Source: Pyxidicoccus trucidator
Lineage (GTDB): Bacteria > Myxococcota > Myxococcia > Myxococcales > Myxococcaceae
Direction of reading: 5' to 3'
Assembly (NCBI RefSeq): GCF_010894435.1
Contig: NZ_JAAIXZ010000004.1
Location: forward strand, 296,300-360,299
DNA length: 64,000 nt
The notes beneath the pieces are model-generated. The model did not search any database. It saw only the letters and a program-made list of their open reading frames with translations, and was not told where the DNA came from. A program made the translations under genes and the position numbers. Positions 33,954-42,167 of this stretch are shown one piece after another (positions within the stretch are counted from its first letter, which is position 1; each line of letters opens with the position of its first letter).

Positions 33954-34654
33954 CCTCCCACAAAATCGTTTCACGGGAAGAGTGGCTGGAGGCCCGCAAG
34001 CGCTTGCTGGCCAGGGAGAAGGAGTTCACCCACCAGCGCGATGCGCTGAGCCAGGAGCGACGCGAGCTCCCGTGGGTCAGGGTGGAGAAGAACTACGTCT
34101 TCCAGGGGCCCAACGGTGCGGAGACGCTGTCGGACCTCTTCGCGGGGAGAAGCCAGCTCGTCGTCTACCACTTCATGTTCGCCCCGGAGTGGGACGCCGG
34201 CTGCAAGAGCTGCTCGTTCTGGGCCGACAACTTCAATGGAATCACCACCCACCTGGAGCACCGGGACGTGACGCTGGTGGCGATTGCCCGCGCACCGTTT
34301 CCGAAGCTCCAGGCGTACGAGCGCCGCATGGGGTGGAGCTTCAAGTGGCTGTCCTCCTTCGAGAGCGACTTCAACTTCGACTTCGGCGTCTCGTTCAAGC
34401 CCGAGGACCTCGCCCAGAAGCGCGCGACCTACAACTACGGGCCGCTGGAGAACTCCATGACGGACATGCAGGGCATCAGCACGTTCTTCAAGGACTCCGA
34501 CGGCGCGCTGTTCCACACGTACTCCTGCTACTCGCGGGGCGTCGACATGATGAACACGGCCTACCAGTACCTGGACCTCGTGCCCAAGGGACGCGACGAG
34601 CAGGGATTCTCCTTCTCGATGGAGTGGCTCAGGCGCAGGGATGAGTACGCCTGA
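33950..34654 (+). CDS. DUF899-family thioredoxin-fold protein
   Basis: A 234-residue protein of the DUF899 family, which has a thioredoxin-like fold but unknown chemistry. It shows the family features KIVSREEWLEARKRLLAREK, LPWVRVEKNYVFQGPNGAET, a conserved Cys pair in WDAGCKSCSFWADNFNG, SFKWLSSFESDFNFDFGVSF, and YNYGPLENSMTDMQGISTFF. The pair of Cys in GCKSC may be redox active. It starts inside the stop codon of the propeller gene, so co-translation is expected. Confidence 0.92.
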   Translation: MTSHKIVSREEWLEARKRLLAREKEFTHQRDALSQERRELPWVRVEKNYVFQGPNGAETLSDLFAGRSQLVVYHFMFAPEWDAGCKSCSFWADNFNGITTHLEHRDVTLVAIARAPFPKLQAYERRMGWSFKWLSSFESDFNFDFGVSFKPEDLAQKRATYNYGPLENSMTDMQGISTFFKDSDGALFHTYSCYSRGVDMMNTAYQYLDLVPKGRDEQGFSFSMEWLRRRDEYA

Positions 34655-34671
34655 TACCGGCAAGCCGTGGC

Positions 34672-35574
34672 TCAGCCCACCTGCGGCGGCTTGAAGCACA
34701 GCCGCACCACGTCACCGCGCTTCAGCGGCGCGAGGTACTCGGGCAGCTCGCCCTGCACGCGGAAGGACTTCACGTAGTAGCTGCCGCTGTCCACCACCGG
34801 CAGCCCGCGCTCCGCGAGCCACGAGCCCACCCAGGCGCGGCGCTCCTCGTCCACCGCCTGCATCCGCTCCAGGTCCACCGCCAGGAAGGCCCGGGCCGCC
34901 AGCGCGTTGAAGAAGTACGTGTGCCAGTTCCACTGCGTCTCGAAGCGCTTCCGGTACGGGTGGTCCTTGTGCACCAGCGCCACGCCGAGCTGCGACGCAG
35001 TCAGCCCGAAGCCCCGGCTGAAGCTGATGGACAGCACCGACTTCGGCAGCAGCGGGAGTAGCTGGCCCGCTATCTCCGTCCGGTCCGTGGCGGACATCGT
35101 CGGGTAGAGGTTCAGGTTCAGCAGGCAGTGCGACGACGCCCCGAGGAAGCCCAGCATCTCCTCCGTGACGTGGCCATTGCGCACCGAGGGGATGCACAGA
35201 CACGCCAGCGCTCCGGGGGACTCCGCGTCCCAGCGGATGCCCTCCTGCTGCGTGCAACCCACCGAGAAGCCGTGCCAGTCCCCGGGGTACAGACGCACCG
35301 GCTCCCGGGCCGCCACCGCTTCCACCAGGTGGCTCATGAAGTCGCAGTCACTGCCCGCCGCGAAGGCCACGTAGTCGTCGAGCCGCCACACGCCGCCGCT
35401 CAGCGCGCTCAGCCGGGCCTTCACCTTCGGCACCAGCTCGTCGTGGAAGAAGCGCAGGCCCCGCGTGTAGTGCTGCGTCAGGTCGTCCGCTGTCAGGCCC
35501 TCCGCCGCTCGGCGATACGCCTCCGCTCCCGCCGCGTACCCCACGGGCAGCAGCGGGCGGAACGTCTCCACCAT
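34672..35574 (-). CDS. Aminotransferase-fold (PLP fold type I) protein, apparent loss of the Schiff-base lysine
   Basis: A protein of about 300 residues, last gene of the 7-kb leftward block. It has the order of elements of fold-type-I aminotransferases: SDCDFMSHLVEAVAAREPVR, CLCIPSVRNGHVTEEML where a P-N-P-T-G-like turn is expected, a core SISFSRGFGLTASQLGVALV, and a C-terminal VVRLCFKPP strand. In active enzymes the core reads S-x-S-K with Lys bound to PLP; here Arg is at that place (FSRGFG). It is also about 80 residues shorter than usual. ATG 35574 is used; a GTG at 35586 would add four residues. It begins 20 bases after the radical SAM gene stop (35595), so it belongs to that operon. Confidence 0.65.
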   Translation of the reverse strand: MVETFRPLLPVGYAAGAEAYRRAAEGLTADDLTQHYTRGLRFFHDELVPKVKARLSALSGGVWRLDDYVAFAAGSDCDFMSHLVEAVAAREPVRLYPGDWHGFSVGCTQQEGIRWDAESPGALACLCIPSVRNGHVTEEMLGFLGASSHCLLNLNLYPTMSATDRTEIAGQLLPLLPKSVLSISFSRGFGLTASQLGVALVHKDHPYRKRFETQWNWHTYFFNALAARAFLAVDLERMQAVDEERRAWVGSWLAERGLPVVDSGSYYVKSFRVQGELPEYLAPLKRGDVVRLCFKPPQVG

Positions 35575-35594
35575 TTCTGGAGGCACCGCCTTCG

Positions 35595-36482
35595 CTAGCT
35601 GGTCAGCCGATACAACAGGCTCCGCGAGTCCTCCAGTGACGCGTACACGCTCCCGTCCGACAACAGATTCAGCGAGCGGCACAGCCCGTTCTCCTGCTCC
35701 CAGTGCGGCGTCGGCTCCCGGTAGTAACAAACCTGCACCTCCTCGATTCTGCGAATGACCGGGCCCCACGGCAGGCGTCCCACCACCTGGCCCTGGCCCT
35801 CGAAGACGTCTTCTTCCACCTGGTGCTCGCGCGCCCACCTGTCCGCCGGGGACTCGCGGAACACCGACTGCTCGTAGGCCACGTACGTGTGCTTGAAGGT
35901 GAACTCGCGGACTCCGAGTGGCTCCAGCGCTCGGATGTAGCGCCACGCTTCTCGCGGCCCGTCCACGTGGCCTCTGGCCATGACACAGGTGGCCCGGACC
36001 TTGAGCGGCTTCGCGGCGTCCAGGAAGGACTCGCGCAGGGGGGCCTGCTTGCCCATCAGCGCGCGGTTGTCCGCGTCGTCCACAGCGTGACGGGACCAGC
36101 AGACGTAGGTGAGGCCCGCGTCCGCCAGTTCCTCCGCCAGCGCACGGGTGAGGAACGTGCCGTTGGTGAAGAGGGCGACCTCGTTGAAGACGCGGCGGCC
36201 CTCGCGCACCAGGTGCACCACTGTCTCCGGGCGGAGGAGGGGCTCTCCGCCTCCGGTGATGACGAGACGCGTGGCCCCGCGCTCGCTCGCGTCGCGGTAG
36301 TAGCGCGCTACGTCGAGGTGCAGGAGGTCCGATTTCTCGTGCTGGAGCGCGCTGATGGACGAGCGCGAGAAACAGAACGGGCAGCGCAGGTTGCACGCCA
36401 GCCGCACGGGCAGCACGCTGCACGTGAGGGCGCGGCAGGACTCCCAGGGGAATACCGTGGGCAGAGGCTTCGCGGCGCTCAT
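35595..36482 (-). CDS. Radical SAM enzyme
   Basis: A 295-residue radical SAM protein. The 4Fe-4S cluster motif CNLRCPFC uses Cys30, Cys34 and Cys37, followed by the GGGEPLL SAM-binding element. Three further Cys near the C-terminus (QVCYYREP, NGLCRSLN) could hold part of an auxiliary cluster of the SPASM/twitch kind. These enzymes cleave S-adenosylmethionine to a 5'-deoxyadenosyl radical and usually modify peptides, proteins or RNA. It starts in an ATGA overlap with the 30-codon mini-ORF and is followed by the aminotransferase-fold gene. In-frame ATG 36509 is possible, but 36482 (MSAAKPLPTV) has GGAGG nine bases upstream. Confidence 0.88.
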   Translation of the reverse strand: MSAAKPLPTVFPWESCRALTCSVLPVRLACNLRCPFCFSRSSISALQHEKSDLLHLDVARYYRDASERGATRLVITGGGEPLLRPETVVHLVREGRRVFNEVALFTNGTFLTRALAEELADAGLTYVCWSRHAVDDADNRALMGKQAPLRESFLDAAKPLKVRATCVMARGHVDGPREAWRYIRALEPLGVREFTFKHTYVAYEQSVFRESPADRWAREHQVEEDVFEGQGQVVGRLPWGPVIRRIEEVQVCYYREPTPHWEQENGLCRSLNLLSDGSVYASLEDSRSLLYRLTS

Positions 36483-36608
36483 GTCAGCGAGCCTCCTTCG
36501 AGGACCCACGCCAGCTCCAGCGCTCGTGGCAGGATTCCCATTCCTTTGGGCGGAGGCTTCACGGCGCTCATGTCAGCGAGCCTCCCCAACAACTCTCGCC
36601 AGCTCCAG
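36459..36608. repeat. Tandem duplication of a gene-junction segment
   Basis: Segment 36459-36520 and segment 36548-36608 are near copies: the first 38 bases differ at two places, a stretch of 11-12 bases has diverged with a one-base length change, and the last 12 bases (CGCCAGCTCCAG) are identical. The repeat spans an upstream gene end, its downstream start codon and its Shine-Dalgarno, so it yields two start codons with the same context. Confidence 0.85.
36479..36571 (-). CDS. Thirty-codon mini-ORF produced by a local duplication
   Basis: ATG at 36571 with GGGGAGG upstream, ending in TGA that overlaps the ATG of the radical SAM gene. Its first eight residues (MSAVKPPP) match the start of the radical SAM protein (MSAAKPLP), and its middle (ALELAW) resembles the end of the upstream protein (LELARV). 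It is therefore most simply a by-product of the duplication at 36459-36608. It could still be translated and may adjust coupling between neighbours; a peptide substrate for the radical SAM enzyme cannot be excluded from sequence alone. Confidence 0.4.
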   Translation of the reverse strand: MSAVKPPPKGMGILPRALELAWVLEGGSLT

Positions 36609-37304
36609 CCGGGGCAGGGCTTCCTTCAACATCGCGCGGCGCTCTCGCGGCAGGTGGTGCCACGCGGCGCACAGGTCGTTCTCCTGCACGCCCAGCCGCT
36701 CGAGTTCCTCGCGCGCCCGCAGCCGCACGTCGCGCTGGTGTGACTGGAGCGCCCGCCGCAGTGGCTCCGCTCGCGTCTCCGCCGCCTCCAGGTCCGCGAC
36801 CAGTCCGTCCAGCGCGTGCAGCGCCCCCTCCACCTTCACGTCGTAGTCACGCCCGCCGAGCGCCTCGCGCAATTCGGCCGCGTCCTTCACCTCGCGCGCC
36901 AGCGGCTCCACCGCCTCCAGCGGAATGGAGCCCGGGCAGTACGCCACCGTCTTTATATCTACCGGCCTTGTGGCCCTCGCCACGAAGACTCCGGGCACTC
37001 CCGAGCGCCACGGCTGCACTTGCAGCGGCCTCAGGAAGACGAGCCGGCCCGTGTTCTCGTAGTCCGTGTACGGCTCGCGGAAGTCCACCGTGCGCATGTA
37101 GAGCAGCGGCGTCAGCGGGCCCGCGAGCCTGGGCAGCGTGCCTCGCAGGTGACGGCGCAGGGCGGCCGGGCCCAAGTCCCGGTACAGCACCGGGCATGGC
37201 TCATCCGGCCTCAGCGCGGACAGCGCCGCCCCGGTGTGGAACTGGTAGCGGCGCAGGTCCTCGGCCGGGTACGCCGTGCCGGCGCTCGCGGGCGTCTCGA
37301 GCAT
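36573..37304 (-). CDS. Conserved-looking hypothetical protein of the MoxR-vWA operon (1)
   Basis: A 243-residue soluble protein I do not recognise. The N-terminal half is mixed beta/alpha with LLYMRTVDFREPYTDYENTG, RLVFLRPLQVQPWRSGVPGV, ARATRPVDIKTVAYCPGSIP; the second half is helical and charged with a likely coiled coil (LVADLEAAETRAEPLRRALQ, RLRAREELERLGVQENDL). It begins two bases after the stop of the upstream gene and ends one base before the mini-ORF start. It is encoded by the same transcript as the vWA and radical SAM proteins and so probably belongs to the complex or pathway. Confidence 0.72.
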   Translation of the reverse strand: MLETPASAGTAYPAEDLRRYQFHTGAALSALRPDEPCPVLYRDLGPAALRRHLRGTLPRLAGPLTPLLYMRTVDFREPYTDYENTGRLVFLRPLQVQPWRSGVPGVFVARATRPVDIKTVAYCPGSIPLEAVEPLAREVKDAAELREALGGRDYDVKVEGALHALDGLVADLEAAETRAEPLRRALQSHQRDVRLRAREELERLGVQENDLCAAWHHLPRERRAMLKEALPRLELARVVGEAR

Positions 37305-37306
37305 GG

Positions 37307-37933
37307 CTACCACTTCCCCCGATTCGCGAGCCTGGCGTCCTGCTCCTCGCGCAGCTTCTTCAGCTTCTCCTGCCGCGCCTCCGCTGCCCGCTTCGCCCGG
37401 TCCGCCTCCTTCAGCAGCTTCGCGTAGTCCAGCCGCGCCAGCCGCTGCGCGCTCTCCTCGTCCGACTCGCCCTGGAAGCCCGCGCCCAGCGCCTGGGCCC
37501 AGCGGCGCGCCAGCTCCTCCAGTCGCAGCGGACTCTGGCCGAGCAGCTCCAGCGTCAGCAGCCGCGCCTCCCGCGCGAAGTCCGCGAAGCCCTCGCGCAC
37601 CAGCGGCAGCACCCCTCGCGTCCTCGCCACGGAGACCACCACCGGCCCCACCGCGCCCTCCTCAAGCACGCCCGTCACCAGCGCGAGCCTCCGCCAGCCT
37701 TCGGCGTCCAGGGACTCGCACAGCGTGGTGAAGGTGTCCGGGGGCACCGGCTCCAGCCCGTGGTCTCTATGAAAGTCCGCCAGCCGCGCGCGGACGAGCA
37801 GGGGCTCCACGTCCTTGCGCTCCAGCGCGGGACGCCGCCGGGTCAGGGCCTCGCACAGCGGGGCCAGCTCCAGCCGCGGTTGCTCATCGTTGGGCACGCC
37901 CTTGCGGCCGAACAGGCGCTCAAAGCGCGACAT
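37307..37933 (-). CDS. Hypothetical protein of the MoxR-vWA operon (2)
   Basis: A 208-residue soluble protein of unknown family. It is mostly helical and ends in a strongly charged coiled coil of about 45 residues (YAKLLKEADRAKRAAEARQE then KLKKLREEQDARL), suited to holding a partner or the vWA protein. Its start overlaps the vWA gene by 14 bases. No enzymatic motif is visible. Confidence 0.75.
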   Translation of the reverse strand: MSRFERLFGRKGVPNDEQPRLELAPLCEALTRRRPALERKDVEPLLVRARLADFHRDHGLEPVPPDTFTTLCESLDAEGWRRLALVTGVLEEGAVGPVVVSVARTRGVLPLVREGFADFAREARLLTLELLGQSPLRLEELARRWAQALGAGFQGESDEESAQRLARLDYAKLLKEADRAKRAAEARQEKLKKLREEQDARLANRGKW

Positions 37934-39623
37934 GGCGCTCCTCCTGGAAGAGGGCGTGCGCGAGCGCCGCCGCCACCTTCGGAAAGTCCTCCAGCTCCAT
38001 CACCTCGGCCACGCGGGCACCCTGCCTCCGGTACTTCGTCACCCGCTCGGGGTCGGGCTGGTGCAGCAGCAGCACCAGTGGCGCCGAGGTCTCGGCAGCT
38101 TCGGAGAATACGCGCGCGTGGCCCGGTTGGGAGTCGTGGTTTTCGTCGAAGTCCCGGTCGGTGATGACGACGCGGGTGGGCTGCCGGCCCCGCTGCTCGC
38201 GCACGGAGTCCGCCAGCCGCTCGAAGGGGAACTCCGTGCCTCCGCCGATGTAGTGCATGAGGAAGCGCGACATCTCCCGCTCGGAGCGACACCACGTCCA
38301 GTACTCCACCGTGTTCGTCGAGTAGAGCAGCGCCCGCACCCAGCCTCCCGCGCGCACCGCGCCCACGCAGAGAATCTGCGCGGCCAGCGTCATCGCGTTG
38401 AGCGTGGTGCGCGGGTCCGGCATGGAGCCCGAGACGTCCAGGTAGATTTCCACGCGCGGCTGCCACAGCGGCACGTCCTGGCCCTCGTAGTCGGCGATGC
38501 GCTCGCGCTTCAGCGGCAGCACCGCGCCCAGCTTGTCGCCGCGCAGCGCCAGCGTGGCCAGCCAGTCGACCGAGGGCAGCGCGTCTCCCAGCTCCCAGTC
38601 GTCCAGCGTCGTGGGCACCACCGCCTCGCCCAGGTGCAGCCGGTCCGGAGGGCGCAGCAGGTGACGCTCCGCCTCCTGCCGGTAGTACGCGGCCATCACC
38701 TCCGGCACGCCCTCCGCGTTCGCCGTTCCCTGCCCCGGCAGGCCGGCGATGCGTCGCTCCCGCGACTCCTTGCCCACGAGCCGGTCCGCGTCCTTGTCAT
38801 CGAGCCAGCCTTCCGCCAGCGCGCGGCGCACCGCTTCCTTCTCCCGTGCTCCCGGGGTGAGCGCCTCCGCCCAGTCCTCCGGGCGCGGCTCGTCCTTGCA
38901 GCAGGCCTGCGGGTCCGTGCTCTCCGGCATCTCGCCCTTCAGCGGCTGCACGTAGCGCGTGCAGATGGAGAGGAAGTAGAGGAACTGCGTGTAGACGTTG
39001 GGGCCCAGGTGGAAGAGGTTCTGCGCCACCAACTGCGCGTCCGCGCGCGCGGAGGGGAAGCGCTTCGTGAAGCCCGGGGACCCCGGCCCCAGCAGGTGCC
39101 CCGGCTCCAGTCGCCACAGCTCCTCGTAGACGCAGAGGTAGAAGAAGAAGGCCGGGTCCTGCTTCCAGCGGTAGCCCTTCTGGAAGGCGCGGTAGATGGC
39201 GATGAGCTGCGGGCGGAGGGCCTCGTCGGCGCCGAGCTGCTCGTTGATGAGCAGGTCGTAGAAGACGTTGAGCAGCGAGTAGTCCCCCAGCGGCAGCAGC
39301 GTCTTCTCCATCATCCGCAGGCGCGCGGAGACGCCCAGGCTGCCGGGGTAGCGCACGTGGTGCCCCACCTCGTGCGCGAGCACCGCCTCCAGGCTGCCGA
39401 GCAGCTGCTTCTCGCGCAGCTCGCGGGCGTTGAACCAGACCTGCCGGGTGATGAGGTTGATGTGCGCCAGCGCGCAGCCCTGCTTCGCCGCGCGCGGCTC
39501 GCCCAGCAGCAGGAAGTGCGACCAGTGCCCCCGCGCGAGCTGCCAGCACGCGTCCACCTGCCGCTGGAGTTCGGGCTCCAGGGCCTCGGGCACGGGCTCC
39601 TGCTTGAGGGCCGCGTCCGTCAT
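37920..39623 (-). CDS. Metallopeptidase-like domain fused to von Willebrand A (vWA) domain
   Basis: A 567-residue protein combining two parts. An N-terminal zinc metallopeptidase-like region has the HEVGHH motif at about residues 84-89 (LEAVLAHEVGHHVRYPGS), as in DUF2201-type proteins. A C-terminal vWA domain carries the MIDAS metal site DVSGS (Asp396, Ser398, Ser400) with later Thr/Asp positions (GGGTEFPF, VVITDRDFDE). The whole-protein style matches vWA partners of MoxR ATPases (VWA_CoxE-like). Such pairs remodel protein complexes or insert metal cofactors. Its ATG (39623) is in an ATGA overlap with the gene before, while its 3' end overlaps the next gene by 14 bases. The HExxH may be structural or active. 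Confidence 0.85.
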   Translation of the reverse strand: MTDAALKQEPVPEALEPELQRQVDACWQLARGHWSHFLLLGEPRAAKQGCALAHINLITRQVWFNARELREKQLLGSLEAVLAHEVGHHVRYPGSLGVSARLRMMEKTLLPLGDYSLLNVFYDLLINEQLGADEALRPQLIAIYRAFQKGYRWKQDPAFFFYLCVYEELWRLEPGHLLGPGSPGFTKRFPSARADAQLVAQNLFHLGPNVYTQFLYFLSICTRYVQPLKGEMPESTDPQACCKDEPRPEDWAEALTPGAREKEAVRRALAEGWLDDKDADRLVGKESRERRIAGLPGQGTANAEGVPEVMAAYYRQEAERHLLRPPDRLHLGEAVVPTTLDDWELGDALPSVDWLATLALRGDKLGAVLPLKRERIADYEGQDVPLWQPRVEIYLDVSGSMPDPRTTLNAMTLAAQILCVGAVRAGGWVRALLYSTNTVEYWTWCRSEREMSRFLMHYIGGGTEFPFERLADSVREQRGRQPTRVVITDRDFDENHDSQPGHARVFSEAAETSAPLVLLLHQPDPERVTKYRRQGARVAEVMELEDFPKVAAALAHALFQEERHVAL

Positions 39624-40495
39624 GGCGTGTCCAGCACCCACAGCCGCTGCGAGTCCACCGCGCTGGCCACCACGAAGCCGCTGCTCGCCACGAGCGTCCG
39701 GTGGGGCGTGCCCAGCAGCGGCAGCGGGGCCTCGCGCCCGTTCACCCGCACCGCGTTCGTCCCCAGCTCCAGCGCGGGCGCCTTCTCCTCCGGCCCGGAG
39801 CCGAGACAGGGCTGGAGGCCGAGGAAGCGCGCTCCACCCTCGGGCGCGAGGAAGATGCCCACCTTCACGTCCTCGGAGCGCCGGTCATGCACGCAGAGGA
39901 CGGACGGCGCCGCGAGGTGCATGTCCCCCGGGAGGAACTCGTCCGTCAGCTTGCGCGTGTCCAGCATCGCCAGCGTGAAGGGCCCGGTGAAGGTCGCCGC
40001 CCGTGCCGGCGCGAGGGCCGGGGCCAGCGTGGTGGCGAGGAACTCGTCCAGCTTCTCCAGCGCCGGAGCCTCCGCCGCCGCCGAGGCGACATAGCGGTTG
40101 AGCCACAGGGGCTGCGTCGCCAGCCCTTCGCACAGGTTCCAGGTGCGCGCGAGCAGGGACACCGCGCGCTCCGCCGGGTACGCGGGGAGCTGCGCGGGCG
40201 CGAGCTGCAGCAGGCAGCGCCCCACCAGGGTCAGCGACTCCGGCACCGGCCCCTTGCGGTTGAGGAGGTGCTTCGCGCTGGCCCGGTCGAGCTGGCCCAG
40301 TCCCACCGCTTCCGCCACCAGCTTCAGCCAGGCGCCCATCACCTTGTCGCGGCGCGGCTCGGCGTTGAGCGCATGGCGCAGCGCCGTGGCGGGGCCCTTC
40401 ACCAGCGCGTGGAAGAGCTCCGCGTCCCAGTCCGAGTGCTGGCGCGGGCCCTGCGTGGCCAGCTCCTGCACGAGGGCTTCCCAGGCGTCGCTCAT
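39620..40495 (-). CDS. Hypothetical protein of the MoxR-vWA operon (3), possible bpX-like component
   Basis: A 291-residue protein between the MoxR and vWA genes, overlapping both by ATGA. Its first half is helical (AELFHALVKGPATALRHALN), its last 90 residues are strand-rich (SEDVKVGIFLAPEGGARFLG, NAVRVNGREAPLPLL, SGFVVASAVDSQRLWVLDT). This order, MoxR then a variable beta-rich protein then vWA, is how MoxR-vWA ternary systems are described in comparative genomics, where the third component is called bpX. I infer that role from gene order alone. Confidence 0.6.
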   Translation of the reverse strand: MSDAWEALVQELATQGPRQHSDWDAELFHALVKGPATALRHALNAEPRRDKVMGAWLKLVAEAVGLGQLDRASAKHLLNRKGPVPESLTLVGRCLLQLAPAQLPAYPAERAVSLLARTWNLCEGLATQPLWLNRYVASAAAEAPALEKLDEFLATTLAPALAPARAATFTGPFTLAMLDTRKLTDEFLPGDMHLAAPSVLCVHDRRSEDVKVGIFLAPEGGARFLGLQPCLGSGPEEKAPALELGTNAVRVNGREAPLPLLGTPHRTLVASSGFVVASAVDSQRLWVLDTP

Positions 40496-42024
40496 ACGCC
40501 CCCCACCTTGCCCCGCCGCTCCAGGCTTCGCAGGTACGCGCCATAGCGCCCATGCAGGTTCTTGAGGAGGACGAGGTCCTCGTGGACGGGGCCGTTCAGC
40601 TCCTGCTTCTGGAGCACCTGCTCCATCACCTGCTGGATGTCACTCATCCGCCGGCGGACCTCTCCCGCGTCGAGGCCGGCGGGGCCCGCCTCGGCCTGGA
40701 CCTTCAGCCGGGCCACCGGTTCGCGCACCTTGGCGTAGGCCGCCTGCTGCACCACCGCGGCGTCGAAGAGCTGGCGCACCCAGCCCACGCGGTCCAGCAG
40801 GTGCACCGCGTGCTCGGGCTTCTGGAAGAAGGCGCTCTGCGGGTTGGGACGGAGCTTCTCGTGCAGCGCCCAGGGGAGCACCTGACGCAGGTCCTCCACC
40901 GTGACTTCCTCCACGCCCCGGAAGTACGCCAGCGCCTTGGCGAAGAGGAGCACTGCCTGGTACGCGCGGGCGGAGACGCCGTTCTCCGTCTGGGTGCAGA
41001 GGTTGACGCTCTTGTCGAGCGGGCAGTCCTCCGTGCACACGTGCGACACGCGGCGCCCGGCGAGGTGCAGCGTGTCCTTCAGCATGTACTCGAGCTGCCC
41101 GGACGCGCGCTGGCAGAACTCGAGCTGCCCGGCGAAGAAGCCCAGCAGCTCCAGCACGGTGGACGGCACGGGCACGGCGCGCACCTCGCGCTCCAGCGCG
41201 TCCAGCTCCTCGGAGGTGAAGACGAGGTCCGTGGGGACGAATTGCCCCGGCGCCGTGCCCTCGGCCACGCGCTTCGCGAGCGTCTCCAGGTGGTGCGAGT
41301 GGAAGGGCATGCTGCGCACCACGAGGTCGATGCGGTCCTTCAGCGCCTCGATGACGGGGAAGGTGCCGCCGCCCTGGTCGTCGTTCGCGGTGAGGAACCA
41401 CGCCGAGCGGCCGCACTCCACCACCTGCTCGAACATCTCCGCGTAGCCCTCCGCCATGAGGGACAGCAGCGCGGACTGGGTCTTGGTGGGGATGCGGTTG
41501 TACTCGTCGACAATCTTCACGCGCTGGGTGAGCCAGCGGCGCCACGCGACGCGGATGCGGCTGGCGTCCTCGGCGCGGATCAGCTCACTGGGCAGCGGGC
41601 TGCCGAGCAAATCCGTCAGCGTGAGCTGCGGGTGGCCATGCTGCACGGAGCGGCGCACCTCGTCCGGAGCGCCTCCGGCGATGAGCGCCACCAGCGTGGC
41701 CATGGTCGTCTTGCCGCGTCCGGGCGCGCCGATGAAGAGCAGGCGCTGCGAGGTGGCGAGGTTGAGCAGCGGCAGGAGCACGTAGGCCGAGTAGCCCACC
41801 GGGCCCAGCTCCACGCGCGTGCCGCCGCCGTTGAGGACGACGGGGTCCCCGAACTGCACGTCATGGTACGGGCTGACGAGCGCCTGGGTGGCAATCCACG
41901 TGTACGCGCGCCGGAGCTTGGCGGCGAGGGCGGACACCGTGCGGGGCGCGAGCCGGAGCTCCAAATCTGGACCGAGGGACGCACGGCCCTGGAGCCATGA
42001 GGCGACGAGCTGGGAGGATTCCAT
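40492..42024 (-). CDS. MoxR-type AAA ATPase
   Basis: A 510-residue ATPase leading the operon. Walker A GAPGRGKTT has Lys105; Walker B is VKIVDEYNR with Asp173/Glu174; sensor 1 is FLTANDD; an arginine-finger segment is LKDRIDLVV. A Cys cluster (HVCTEDCPLDKSVNLC) at about residues 328-343 may bind zinc. The arrangement matches MoxR/RavA-like AAA+ ATPases, which work with vWA proteins to remodel targets. The last 110 residues are a charged helical extension (YAKVREPVARLKVQAEAGP and SDIQQVMEQVLQKQEL). GGGAGG precedes ATG 42024. The 143-base space upstream carries the operon promoter. Confidence 0.85.
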   Translation of the reverse strand: MESSQLVASWLQGRASLGPDLELRLAPRTVSALAAKLRRAYTWIATQALVSPYHDVQFGDPVVLNGGGTRVELGPVGYSAYVLLPLLNLATSQRLLFIGAPGRGKTTMATLVALIAGGAPDEVRRSVQHGHPQLTLTDLLGSPLPSELIRAEDASRIRVAWRRWLTQRVKIVDEYNRIPTKTQSALLSLMAEGYAEMFEQVVECGRSAWFLTANDDQGGGTFPVIEALKDRIDLVVRSMPFHSHHLETLAKRVAEGTAPGQFVPTDLVFTSEELDALEREVRAVPVPSTVLELLGFFAGQLEFCQRASGQLEYMLKDTLHLAGRRVSHVCTEDCPLDKSVNLCTQTENGVSARAYQAVLLFAKALAYFRGVEEVTVEDLRQVLPWALHEKLRPNPQSAFFQKPEHAVHLLDRVGWVRQLFDAAVVQQAAYAKVREPVARLKVQAEAGPAGLDAGEVRRRMSDIQQVMEQVLQKQELNGPVHEDLVLLKNLHGRYGAYLRSLERRGKVGGV

Positions 42025-42167
42025 GTGGGACGCGCGCGAGTAGAGCACGCGGCCGGGGATGGGGACCAGATGGGCGCCCCCGTCCCACGGGGAGGGCTCT
42101 ACGGCGCGTGCGGGTTCCCGCCCCTCCCTCGTGTACGGACGGGCGGGAACCCGGAATCAGCGGTGAC

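Noticed and set aside
36479..36571. Mini-ORF as a ribosomally made peptide precursor for the radical SAM enzyme
   Set aside because: Its sequence is explained by duplication of the neighbouring gene junction and it lacks a recognisable leader or repeated core. It is retained only as a low-confidence ORF.
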